A stretch of DNA of 64,000 nt from Glossina fuscipes (lineage: Eukaryota > Arthropoda > Insecta > Diptera > Glossinidae): assembly GCF_014805625.2 (NCBI RefSeq), contig NW_023998417.1:3514394-3578393 (forward strand), read 5' to 3'. A program made the position numbers and the translations under genes. The notes beneath the pieces are model-generated. The model saw nothing but the letters and a program-made list of their open reading frames with translations. It ran no database searches and was not told the DNA's origin. Below are positions 40,890 through 52,442 of the stretch, in pieces. The stretch's first letter is position 1, and each line of letters begins with the position of its first letter.

Positions 40890-40895
40890 AATAAA
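40890..40895 (+). promoter_or_regulatory. Poly(A) signal of gene A
   Basis: AATAAA occurs 48 bp after the gene A stop codon. Gene B has the same hexamer at the same distance from its stop. Confidence 0.7.
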
Positions 40896-41423
40896 ACTTG
40901 AATTTTGAGCACAAAATCATAATTTCGAAGGCGTAATTGCGTAACAGGTTACGAGAACAGAGTATTAATATAAAATGCTAGGTATACTAAGGTATTGCAG
41001 TTGTAATGCTTTCGATTTTATTTTACCCTTTTGTGACTACATTTAGAGGTATATTCGTCTTCTTCTTCCTCCTCCTCTTGTTCTTCTTTTTCTTCTTCTT
41101 GTTCTTCTTATAGAAAAGTGATGGTAGCCTTCTTTTTCCCAGCTTTGCACCCTTATATTGTGGAATTCCTACCTTCAAGTCTTCGCGTCAAATTACAAAA
41201 CCACCGAACAACTCTTCACTTACTTTCAATTCCCTTTTTTGTTTTAATATGATCAGTCGCTTGCTCACTTTAACAAGAAGATACTAAATCAAGTCGGGGA
41301 AAACCAGTCCTAAAATGTGTGACAACTAATCAACTAATTTTTCAATTTATCTAAACAATCCGTTTATCGCATCTTTAATAAGATATTCGTTGCCCAACCC
41401 TCTTACTTACAAGGTACTCTTAT
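40896..41423. other. Short non-coding stretch between gene A and a coding relic
   Basis: No gene is seen. A pyrimidine tract of TCTTC/CTCCT/TTGTTC units runs from about 41059 to 41110. Confidence 0.55.
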
Positions 41424-42338
41424 TTACCCGCGTACTCCTTTCTTATCGTATTGAACGTAAGTATATTGCATTGTAGCTTTAACCTTACGGCGCTCGAAGC
41501 ATGCGCGACGCACAACAAGATAATTGGGTAAGAGATTATTGACGGCCCCAAGGATTAGAGAAAGTTGACCTACTACAACTCCTAAGGCACTAGGGTAGGA
41601 GAAATCGCGTATGCGCCGCTCTGCTCAGGGCCGAAGCCTATCTAACACTTGGTCGTTTAATGTCTTTACGAAAATAGAATGAACCACAATTGTTACGATG
41701 CTTCTCAAAGAGTTGTAGCCAGCAAATCAGGCGAGAGGGCGCTGTCTTTGTAGTCGTATGCGAAGTACATCATGGCCATCCATGTTTTATGGCAACCTGG
41801 CACTTGCGGATACCCACACTGTTCAACTTACGCAAAATTCCATAGAATTTTTGATAGCATACGAAGCCAATCTTATCTTTAAATCTCTGATGCCTCTTGG
41901 AATGACGTTCAATACACTGGCCTTCGCCGAGAAAATGCCCTTTATATATAGAAAAAAAACAAGAACGCTCAGCTCCCACTGTACACCAGCCCTTTACTAC
42001 TTCCTAGTACCAAAACGATTAATTGTATAGGGATAGTAGTTTGATAGGTAGCTTAGCAGAGAACTATATATGGAAACACATATATCCTTTTTTTCATAAA
42101 AAAAAAGCGGGACATTTTCTAAAGCTCATCGCGGGCTTCCAAGAGAAACATACGTTGCCAGACGGTAAGCCATTAACTCTACTTGGCCAATATATGGGTA
42201 GTTCTTATGCTTAAAAACTGTAAAGCAAAGAGTCGAGTGAGTGCATTCTGTGCGTCTATTGTCCTTCGAAAACTCGCATAGTATGCATGTAATACGATGA
42301 TAGTCATCTAAAATGTATTCAACTACTTTTTTGACCAA
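41424..42338 (-). pseudogene. Possible decayed gene between genes A and B
   Basis: This stretch is visibly richer in G and C than its surroundings. On the minus strand it contains coding-like pieces in shifting frames. One is 41779-41705, reading MAMMYFAYDYKDSALS and onward. Another is 41693-41424, an 89-codon frame with a single internal TGA near codon 22; it has a hydrophobic segment (SALGVVVGQLSLILGAVNNL) followed by basic residues (VRRACFERRKVKA), like the end of a membrane protein. Further open pieces lie at 41979-41770 and 42338-42126. I do not recognise the family and cannot join the pieces into one reading frame, so I call it a candidate relic, not a gene. Confidence 0.35.
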
Positions 42339-42748
42339 TTGATTAATTTCTCACACTATGCACTACCGTACGTAAGTGAAGCGAACTTTGCTTAAGCATT
42401 TATTTCAAGATTTCATATAATAATAGCTTTCCTAAGAATACTCGGAAAGATATATTTAATCTAAGTTGATATCCTTACAACAATCATGCGAGATGTTTAA
42501 ATGTGAAAGTTCGAAAATAAATTTAAAATTATATGCTTTCTGAGACACCCAATGATATATTTTTTTTCATTGTATCAATGCTACATACATAAAATTGATT
42601 TACCTAAATAATTTCGTTTGAATTTTTATCAGTTTCAATTTTAGTTTCTTTGAGAGAGGACGAAATATTATTTTAGTTAGTATATATATACAGATATATG
42701 TATATTTTTTTTTGCTTTTTTTTTGAATATTGTGGTCATATACGAACA
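42339..42748. other. Non-coding stretch upstream of gene B
   Basis: No gene is seen. It must contain the gene B 5' leader and promoter, but nothing diagnostic is visible. A TATATATATACAGATATATG patch at about 42681-42700 is low-complexity and not convincing as a TATA box. Confidence 0.45.
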
Positions 42749-43527
42749 ATGCCGAAGCAAAGAAAACAATTTACACAGAAGCAAAGTAAACCAGCTTTGC
42801 CGAGACAGAACGGTCGTAAGGCAAGGGTTTCAAGAAGCAATTATATGAACCGGGTTTATAAACTTTTAACGCCCGAGGAAAATAAGGCACGCTTTGAAAA
42901 GTATATAAGTCGCTTAAATGAATTGAAATTAATCAGTAACATTATGAACGGTAAGGCAAAGCTTCTCCTTACTTCTGTTCACTTCTTTTTTATTTTTATT
43001 TTTTTTTTTGTTTTTTGTATAAATATTTATGCAACGTTTTTGTGTCCGTAGAGTCCAGCCGGCAGGTAGAGAAAGTAAATAAATTGCAAGCACTTTTAGA
43101 TCAATGGAAAAAATATCTAAATTGTGAAAAGATACCCGTCCAATATCCGACAAACACAATTCGCGGTTTCTACTTAGAAGATCAATATCGCGAAAATGTG
43201 TATGTATTTGAGAGTATGCGTCGTAATTGGCCCGATTACGATCGCAATATTCTCTCACAAAATATATCCCGTAGACAGAAGGCAGACAATGTGCAAAAAA
43301 ATATATTGGCTCCACATTACGATAAATCTATTGATGATAAACTAAAAGTATTGCATAGCATCGATAAGTTCATGAATGACGATACGGAAACGGCAAAAGT
43401 TACAACGGACCAACTTCGAAACATTATTGATGTGAAGGCTCTAACTGAACAGGAAATATGCGATGTATTCGATCGTTTTACCTATAGAATAATATCTGCC
43501 GAAAATATTTACATGAAGTGAGTTATT

Positions 43528-43567
<40 letters not shown>

Positions 43568-46500
43568 TGAGAGAAAGAGAGGTTGAAATTTATTCTTGTT
43601 TTATCTGTTATCTTTTAAAGATCACTGGATCCGATAACTTTAGAATATCGCCATTCGTGCGCCAATTTTGATATTCATATATGGAGTTTAAAAAATGTCC
43701 CGATACGTTTTACGCATTTGCAGTAAGTTATTCAAATGAAAGATGAAAGCAAAGATGAACGAAAAAACAACTTTATTAATGATTTTTTTTTTTTTTTTTT
43801 TTATCAAACTTATAGTGAGCCTCGCATGATTGCCAACCTGCATAAGTTAGATCTTAAATTGCATATACCTTTTTCAGCGCTAAGCCCATTGATGACAATA
43901 CAGGGTATTCGCATGAATTTTGATCATATAAGTAAAAATGCGAAAAGTTCGAAACAAGACACATTTGTACCGTTGGAAACATTAAATGCCGGTATTTGTG
44001 GTCAGTTTAAAAGCGTAATTTTTCACTTTCGTTTAACTTAACTGACTGACGTACTACATACACGCATTATTAATTTGTTTTGCTTTCAAGATTTAAGAGA
44101 ATGCTTGCTAAATGAATATAGAATGCTAATTGATATACAGAGAAGAGTTCGAAATGATATACAAGAAAAATATCAAAAATATAGAGAAGATCTACTTAAA
44201 TATCTGGAACCGGGTTCGCAAATATTAAGAGGCCGGAAAGCGAAGAAGGTTATAAAACCTTTCAGAGCAAAAGAACCGCAGACTTGCGAAAATGATCAAT
44301 ATCCCGATGTTTTTAATGATTTTCTTGAAGAGGAGCATAATCAATATTTGGGTTTCATAAATATTATGTACAATCCTCAAATGTTAAATCTAAAAAGCGA
44401 TGAGGTGACTTATAAACGATTAACAACAAGAAACAAATTTTTCAAAAACTCTCCCTTTCGTACGTTTCACATTCACATTCTCATTCATTATTCTTCAATT
44501 ACAGATAAATCTTAAGAAATTTCAAATATTGGGCGGTATTTATCAATTAAATTTGGTAAAGAAACCAAAACAAATTAATTTTTTCCAAAAATCTAACATG
44601 ATTTGGCATCGCGAAGGAGAAAACTTAATTGTCGAAAAAGATTTTCGCGTACATGACTCTCATATCACTCTACCGGAGACAATCAAACGTTTTACGCAAA
44701 GTGATCGCTTAAGTAAGGTATCTGTTATCCAGCTCGGACGTAGCAGAAAGAGCGCATATATAGTAGATGAGCCTTTGGACAAGGACGAAACTGACGCAAG
44801 TAATCCATGGTTTGTGCTAACATTTTATTTGCCCGATTACTTATGCTCCTGGGGTTCACCGATCGCATGTCACTATGAATCGGTAGATGAAGTTTTGACA
44901 GTTGAAAAAGTTGAAAATTCGCGAGATAATGTAATTAGATCGCTTATAGGACTCGATAATGATGATAAGAATGAAATGTCAATTGATATAAGCGCTGAAC
45001 AAAGACATATAATGGGAATGCAAAACATATTGCGTAAAAGATCGCGCCTATCCCGATCTCTGTACGCCAGCTCTCCTTCATTATCTCGTTTACGCAATAC
45101 GGTATCATTTAGTTTCTCAAACGAACAGACAGCGCTTCATGTTGCACGCGATTTTGAGTTGGATTCGCTTACCTTACCGCAACTTCATGAAATTCGGCGA
45201 TTTTGCGTACCAATGCTATTACCGTCATATCAATTCCAAAAGGAGAAAAAGGAAGACGAATTTCGCGTAAAAAAACGAAGCACAAAAAATCCCGCCAAAG
45301 TTTTAGCCCGTTCGCTACTAGCCGTTAATTTGCCAGAAAAGGAAAGCAAAACGAGTCATTCTTATCTCTTCGACGAAAATCTAAAGTATCCTGAACGATT
45401 CTTTGCCATCTACGACGAAGTGGAACCTGTCTATATTGTTAAAACTCTTCATAATACAGATTTCTATGCTAACGGACGCGAAACACGCAACGAACCCCAA
45501 ACTTTCTATCAATTAATTAGAACATTGATGATAATAAAAAAAGTAATTCAGAATAACGTAAATAGGATATTGTCGGTAACACTACATAAAACCGAATCAA
45601 ATATTATACGAATTCAAGAAAAGCTTAAACAAGAAAATCAAAAGAGAATGTTAACATTCGCATCGAAACATAAAGGAAAGACATCGCCGGTGACAAAATC
45701 ATCATCATTGAAAAAGATAGGATCAATGCGGGCGTTGTCTACAAAGTCAGTTGCGAAAGTCGAATATTCGCCAAACGCAACACCGGATATTAAAAATGAT
45801 TCAAGCAGTGAATCGTCTTCGTATGCTACTACTACTACTACTGCGATTTCTACTGCTTCGAAAGATGCGAAAGAAACGAAAATTGTAACTTATACTCATT
45901 GGACGACAAAATATATCAAAACTGAAAGATTCTATAGGGAAGAAAGGAAATATGTGATTGAAACCGATAGATTGGGTGTGTGTTAAATAATAATAGAAAT
46001 AAGAAATAGGTTGCATAACGCAGAAAATTTCTCTTCTTAGGTTATATCGGATTTGCCTTTAAACGTTACGAACATTTCCCCTTCAAATATTGGAATTTAC
46101 AACCTGCTGAAGCCGAGTAAGCCTAATCTAAACGTGTTAAACGGGGAAGAAAATAATTTTTTGAATTTTTTTTGCTTTTTTTTTTTTTTTTTGATTTGAT
46201 TAATAGTCCGACTAACGAAGTAGTCCTTACTATAATAACTCAATACGTTAAGTGTGTATTCCATGTGAGCGGTCAAGGCGTACGTGGATATGTTACTGAT
46301 TATCTGCATGATCAACAATATGTAGTCAATCCGAAATTGTATTTAATTATCGATAAACCGATCAAAGATTGTACAGAATTGAAGAGAATTTTCAAAGAGA
46401 AAAATGTGAATATATTTCCCGATAATGATGCTACCTTTTATATAGAAAATGGTTATTTTTGTGAAAAGCATTTGGCAATGGAATTACACACTTACAATTG

Positions 46501-46949
46501 TATGACGGTACATTGTTCTGAAATGAAATTTAATCATTGCCAATGGAATCGTTTAGCCAAGCGACGTGATATAATTTTACAAGCCGTACAATGGAAAGAC
46601 AATCCCGATAATAGCGTAATCATGCATGTCACGCCCGAAGAGACAACTTTTGTTGAGGTTAACGAGATGTGCACAGAGGAACGTGAAGAAGTTAAATTAT
46701 CGTATACGTCTACATGGCGAAATATAAACGTAACCAAACTGTCTAATGCTTTCGAATAGTTTTCCATTTCGATTTACATTCTATCATCGATTTTTGGTTT
46801 TTTTTTTTTTTCTTCAGCTATCTTATGATTTGAGTCAAGCTATTTGTTCCATGTATCCAGATGCTATGGACTTACGATGTAAGAATGTACATTTAATATG
46901 CTGCCTGAAATCGCTTTTAACGGAAATACGACCTCTTAGCTTTTCATGA
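42749..46949 (+). CDS. Gene B: CASC1/DNAI7-family axonemal dynein factor, paralogue 2
   Basis: Nine coding exons: 42749-42950, 43052-43517, 43621-43722, 43816-44000, 44091-44404, 44505-45975, 46041-46116, 46207-46729, 46818-46949. They join to 1156 residues. I chose the ATG giving MPKQRKQF because the in-frame Met 17 codons upstream adds a Phe-rich stretch from T-rich DNA. The first exon is 51 nt longer than in A and C and encodes a very basic, unrelated N-terminus. Shared blocks are IHIWSLKNVPIRF, NPWFVLTFYLPDYLCSWG (from exon 6), HWTTKYIK, GYIGFAFKRYEHFPF, THVTPEETTFVEV-like text in exon 8 and the terminus IRPLSFS. By eye its N-terminal half is the most diverged of the three. The expected role is assembly or regulation of inner-arm axonemal dynein, as for the family. 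Two of its introns carry (AG)n and T19-type tracts. Confidence 0.88.
43530..43585. repeat. (AG)n microsatellite in gene B intron 2
   Basis: A pure (GA)n run followed by an interrupted purine stretch, between the donor at 43518 and the acceptor ending at 43620. A similar purine run lies in an intron of gene C at 59955-60000, but at a different intron. Confidence 0.9.
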
Positions 46950-47180
46950 GATCCAATATTGTATTCACTCAAATATTTAGGCATTATTTTTTTACTAATA
47001 AAATCTATTGTTATTGAGGAGTGTAACGATTATCTTTTCTTACAATTTCGACTGAATTTGTTGAAATTGTTGCTTTCTAAAACAAACCAAAAACAATTTC
47101 AAACATTTACATATATTATTATTATTATTATTATAAATTTAGCCAGAGAATCGATTCTAAGACTTTAGTCTTATAAAACA
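46950..47180. other. Convergent 3' interval between gene B and Toll
   Basis: Only 231 bp separate the two stop codons. AATAAA at 46997-47002 on the plus strand, 48 bp after the gene B stop, is the likely gene B poly(A) signal. On the minus strand I see no AATAAA or ATTAAA in this interval, so the Toll 3' UTR may run into gene B. A (TTA/ATT)n run lies at 47110-47137. Confidence 0.65.
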
Positions 47181-50100
47181 CTAGCATCTAAGGCCTTCGG
47201 CTTTTGTTAAACCACGAACTTCATTCGAAGGATGCGGCATTGCATAGCGTAATTTCTGCCAGAACCACGGATCACCCCACTTCAGATAGGTATTTGTTTT
47301 TAAGTAAGCTTGCAGATCACTTTCCAATTTCTCGATATCTCCTATATCGCCGTAAATTATTACAATAACTCTCGCTCGGCCTTCGTTGAGTGCAGCCTTA
47401 TGAGCTGTTTTGAATTCCAAACGAGCCCATATCGACTCAATAAAGTTTTGCGATAAAACAACAATAGTGCGGCGAGATTCGTCTATAGAGCGAATTATTT
47501 GATCGGGTATAAAATCACCGACGATAAAATCACGTACATGCACACATAGTTTAAACGGTATTGGACCATTCTCCAATTGTGGCACCAGGTAGTCAGCTAT
47601 AAACTGCTGATCTTTATGAGAATACGAAATGAAAGCATCATATTTCTTGTCCTTGTCCAGATCTTCTTCCGTCACAAACCACAAACACATATTGTGGGCA
47701 TACAGCCAAACCTTAATTTCCTGCTGATATTTGTAATACAAGGCTATTAAGAGACCGAAAAGGCAGCCAATTAACGAAATGGCTACAGCGACTGCTATGA
47801 CAAGCTTTTTATCTGCCGGACATATGTCGGTAATAGATAATTCGTTAAAGTATTTCAGGGGTTCTGTGTCGAAGCATGTCATCTTTGAAAGATCGGGTAT
47901 TAAACGGTAATTACTTTGAACTGATTGCAACAGTGCCTTAGACTCACAATCACATTGCCAAGAATTTTGGGAGAGGTAGACAGCGTAGAGCGACCGGCTT
48001 TCGTTCATAAATGTCAAAGTGCTAATGTTTAGATGCGTTAACTGATTACGTCTGACATCGAGATGACTTAATTTTGCGGGTAGAGAGTGGCCTTCAATTT
48101 TGGTCAAATTATTGCCAGCCAAAAACAATTTAGTGACATCGGCGTAACCGGGTGTTTTAGCTAAAGGCAGTTTGGCAATTTGATTGTTTTCCATATACAG
48201 TTCTGTCCCACTTAATTTCAATTGCTCAAGCCTTGGTAAAGGCGGGATTTTCGTTAGATTACCATTTGAGCAAATGACCATCAAGACTAAATCGTACGAA
48301 CGTACCCAACAATTACAGCCACGTGGACAACGCCTCGTTTTCGTATCTTCATGATCGAACGGGCATAATAGCTCCATGGGATCCAAAGCGCTTACCATTT
48401 TGCCTTTTAATCGTTCGGGCTCTGAGCATCGTAACCACTTCGTATCCAAATCAATTTGTTCACGTATATCTTGAGCCAATTCGCCTCTCAGGAACTGCAC
48501 GAAACTTAACAAAACGCAGTCACAGTGTACCGGATTATGATTTATATCCATAAAGATCTTCTTATTTTTCTCTGATATATCTAAAAAGGCTATATTTTGA
48601 AAGTTCAATGCCCTTAACTGATTGTGAGTTAAATTCAAGAAAATATTGTGTTTCTTTAAATATTGGAAATCACTGTAATCCAAGGTAGTGATGTTATTGT
48701 AACTTAGATCGAGTTGTTCCAACTCGAATAATAGATATTTCCAGTCCCGGAATATATACATAATCGAATTGTTTTTCAAGTTCAATGTATGCAATTCGCT
48801 TAAATATTGGAACGGTGATCCAAATTCTTGCGAAGCATGGTTTTCGATTAATTCCATATAGGGTTCGCTTAAACTCAAACGATTATTTTCCAAGTCAATA
48901 TGGCGCAGATTGCGAGTGTGAACGAAAGCACTTGGACTTATTGTTGTTAATAAATTATTACTTAAATCCAAGTAACGCAAATTTGGCAAAGTGGAGAAGA
49001 TTTCACTGGAAACGAAGTAAGAAAAGCAATAAAGAAAATGTATTAACATATGGTTTGAGAGAGAAACATTTGAACATTTTGGGTAAAGTTAGTTACCTTG
49101 TAAGCTCCGTTAAACGATTATATGATAATTTTAATGCCAAAAGATTTGCGGTATTTCTGAACAGACCATCAGTTAAGGTCATCAAATGATTTTTACTTAA
49201 ATCCAAGTCTAAGAGATTGTATTGATTTTCCAAAAGTTCGACAGGCAGACTATCTAACTGATTATCTGTGATTGTTATATTAGTTATTGCCGTGGAATTA
49301 CTAAACAAATTCCCGGGCACATATTCCAAGTCGCAGCTTAGCCGTACATCTCGCAAATGTGGCAAATTGGCCAGTAGAGCCGAGGGTAATCGTTTTAAAG
49401 GAACACGATTATATATTAACCAGAATTCGGTTAAATTTTTATTATGTTGAAAAAGACCTTCCGGTAAACTTATAAAATGATTGGCATTTAAATTAATATG
49501 ACTAAGATTCGTTAGGAGCTCGAAGACATCTAAACGAAAAGTCTCAATGCCGTTGTTATGTAAGGCTAATGAAGTTAACGAAGGTATACCTTCGAAGGTT
49601 TCTTTAGTTAGATTACGTAACTGATTGCTCCACAAATTTAAATCAACAAGCTTATGTTGCATGCGAAATATTCCTGGTGGCAGTAATTTGAGATTGTTGT
49701 GACCCAATTCAATGAAATTAAGATTCTCCAAATTCACAAATATATTAACTGGCAATTCAACATTGTTTGATCGTAAGTCTAACCAGGTTAAATTTCGTAG
49801 TGATACATCAGAAAATAGATCTTCGGGCATATGTGGCAAACGCGATGAACTGAAACGTAGACGACCCAAACCCGTGAGGCCACCAAAGTGCTGACGTGTT
49901 ATATTGGCGCCCAATTCATTACTGTCAAAAAGCAAAGAGTTCACTTTCCGTATACCCAAATGATTAAGGATACTTGCTATCGACAGGTGCCCAGGTAATG
50001 GGCAATTTTGTATTTGTACTGTCGGATAATTGCCAATAGTCATATTAGGTAATAGTTGATAATCTTTGGCGTTATTGCATTGTATTCGTACATCTACGTT

Positions 50101-50352
50101 GGATCGTATGTGTAGAGAAATTTTCGGTTTTGTCGCCGGACAATTGACGTCAAAGTCTGACAGAACCGGCGAACATTGACACTTTGATTTGGCTATTAAT
50201 TCCATGCAATCTTCACGTAATTTCATTGAATAGTTCGCATGAGTGCAGATAGTAAAATGCGGCAGCAGAATAAGTTGTATTAAGGCAGTAGCGATGGCGG
50301 AGCGGTGTAACGTTAGAAGATTTTTGCATTTTGAAGTTGGTCTGAGATTCAT
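47181..50352 (-). CDS. Tl: Toll-clade receptor (Toll-1-like) with TIR domain
   Basis: Two coding exons (50352-49097 and 49005-47181) flank a 91-bp GT-AG intron that splits an LRR. They join to 1026 residues. A signal peptide (hydrophobic residues about 19-37) precedes an N-terminal Cys region (CQCSP, NCPA) and about 15 leucine-rich repeats. A first Cys-rich cap (HCDC...C) lies at about 576-634, then CPRGCNC (about 645), a short second LRR set, and a second CDC cap (about 766-814). One transmembrane helix spans about 819-843, and the TIR domain runs about 874-1009. The TIR has DAFISYSH (box 1), [10 protein letters not shown] (box 2) and FW (box 3, 1000-1001). The arrangement and many whole segments match Drosophila Toll, the Spatzle receptor that signals through MyD88, Tube and Pelle to NF-kB factors in immunity and dorsal-ventral patterning. 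Oddities: only about 25 residues follow FW, so the long cytoplasmic tail of Drosophila Toll is absent, and box 2 has Phe where Drosophila Toll has Trp. Calling it the Toll orthologue and not a lineage-specific paralogue is inference. Confidence 0.93.
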
Positions 50353-50582
50353 GATGATTGTAAGAAAGCAATATTACTGCCGGAGGTATATTAAAAAATA
50401 TGGTTTTTGCTGTGAAAGAGACAAGAAGCAAAGAGAAAACATACCAATTAAACCAAGTAACTAAAGCCAAAAATTATACTTTTGGTGTGGATGATAAAGT
50501 TAAAATATTTTTATAAAAAACAAATATATTTCGGCTTGCTCTCTTGCTCAGCTCTTTATAACCAATTCGAGGGGAACGAAAT

Positions 50583-50592
50583 GAAAAATCCC
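50583..50592 (-). promoter_or_regulatory. NF-kB-like site, 231 bp upstream of Toll ATG
   Basis: The minus-strand sequence GGGATTTTTC resembles the insect kB consensus but departs from it at one position of the 3' half. The identical decamer recurs at 51097-51106. In AT-rich DNA such matches arise easily by chance. Confidence 0.2.
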
Positions 50593-51096
50593 CACACCAT
50601 TGTAACATTTAAAATGCCCTTTGTGATTTTACCTTTTTATTCAATTTATTTTCGCACTAAGTTCGTATCGGTGAATACCGATTTTAATTACAATTATATA
50701 GTGCTTAGCTTTTACTCACAACTCTTAAGAGATCTATTTATAATTTAATTGTGAGGAACTTAAATTTAGAACACTTTAATTCTTATTCTCGTCTTCCCGG
50801 TTGAATATCGAAAATCAACTCTCTTGACTCGACTGATTTTGTCTTCCGCAAATATTGTGCTTATATATCCTTTTGCAAGGAACTTGCAAATACCTAACCT
50901 ACCTTCTTCGTGACATTTTTGTGTTAATCCCTTTTTTCGCCAAGTGTTCTACTAGTCCGTCTTAATCATTTCGACAATTGTCACCTGCATGGGCAAAGTA
51001 AAACGTCTACTTGACTTTCGGCTAATTTTCATGATAAGTCAAATTTCACTCATTAAATGCGGAATTTTCGTTCAGGTATGTGTTATTATGCTTTAT

Positions 51097-51106
51097 GAAA
51101 AATCCC
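51097..51106 (-). promoter_or_regulatory. NF-kB-like site, second identical copy
   Basis: It reads GGGATTTTTC on the minus strand, about 745 bp upstream of the Toll start. A related GGAATTTTCG lies about 40 bp away on the plus strand (51061-51070). This is weak evidence only. Confidence 0.2.
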
Positions 51107-52405
51107 GCTATATTTTTTTTTTTTTTTTGCTTCCTGATAATAAAAACTAGTATGAAAAGTATTGAGCCCAGTTATGAAAATCATTACGATATAGTTTGTT
51201 CTGAACGATTTTGCCCTTCAGAATGATTTACTATATCCTAAACGATACAAGACTAGTAATGTTGAGAAGATTTAAGCATATAAAAATTTTTAGCTACTAC
51301 TCGAACTATGAATAATAATATGCTCGCAGCAAATATAAAAAATGTACATTTTGCAACTTTTTATATCTGCCCCCTATATGCACCTATACATACGCCACGT
51401 GATCAACAATAACGATGGTATAGTGTTTTATATATTTTATTTAATTTTTTTATCACAAGTTGTTGCTTTTTTTTTTAAATCATTTGTTTGTTATGACTTT
51501 AGAAAACGTGAAGGAGTTGCGCTAGATTATAAATACAAGGATAGGGAAATTTGTGTTTAAACAAGAGGAGTACTGATCCGATATAGGAGCAAGTTACCCT
51601 TATCTCAACTCATCACGGCAATCACGGCGTTAATCCCTTTTTCCGCTAAATATTTACTAATTGTTGGTAATCTTTATACGATTCGCCAGCTGCGTCATAA
51701 AGCAGGTCAAGCGTCATGATTGTGTTTTCGGTTTTTCCTTTCTTTCCCAGACTAATGTAAAAATATTTATTTATTAGTTGGAAATTTTTGAAGAAACAAA
51801 ACCAGACACCACACGCTTAACAATATTTGTCCGTAATGGGTAATCCGTAAATGATTATAAAATAGCAAAATAAAAATTTTGCTAAAGTTTACTAACATAT
51901 CCTCTGAACAACTAAAGTTCAATCAATTTATTTCATATATTTACTAGTGACAAGCAGATATACTAAACAAAAGTCGTCCATTTATTGCGTAGCATGCTCC
52001 TCATCCTATACGAGATTCTTTCGTACGTGTATATATATACATATATATATATATACTGTTTTCTATTTTCTATGGTGCTTTCATTTTAATTCTTCTCTTC
52101 TTCGTTCATTTATTACGAAATTCATTCAAAATCTTCTATACTTCTCGATGTAAAGAGTAAATGTTGTGTAATAATATTTTAACACACCTTAAAATCTTGA
52201 TAAAATATTTTCTATTGTCGCAAAATAAATGACATAAAATAATGTTTGCTAAATATCCTTTACAACCACTTTTACTTGTTATTCTACTCATTCAAAGTTG
52301 TTATCACTAAAAATGAATCTTTTTTTTCTTTTACTGCTTCCCTTCAAGTTAGCTTCTATGAGTCTTCTCCTGATAACTAATTATTTATGTATATATATGT
52401 CTCTT

Positions 52406-52442
52406 TGTGTGTGTGTGTGTGTGTGTGTGTGAGTGTGTGTGT
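52406..52442. repeat. (GT)n microsatellite
   Basis: About 18 GT dinucleotides with one GAG interruption. Confidence 0.9.

Larger units (their letters stand above)
50353..52405. other. Toll upstream region
   Basis: No coding gene is seen. Any non-coding 5' exon and promoter of Toll should lie here. Two identical NF-kB-like decamers on the minus strand (50583-50592, 51097-51106) are listed separately. T tracts occur at 51116-51128, and an (AT)n run at about 52029-52056. Confidence 0.5.

Noticed and set aside
48785..49189. 134-codon plus-strand frame across the Toll intron
   Set aside because: Antisense of Toll LRR exons; the minus strand carries the clear LRR pattern and splice sites.
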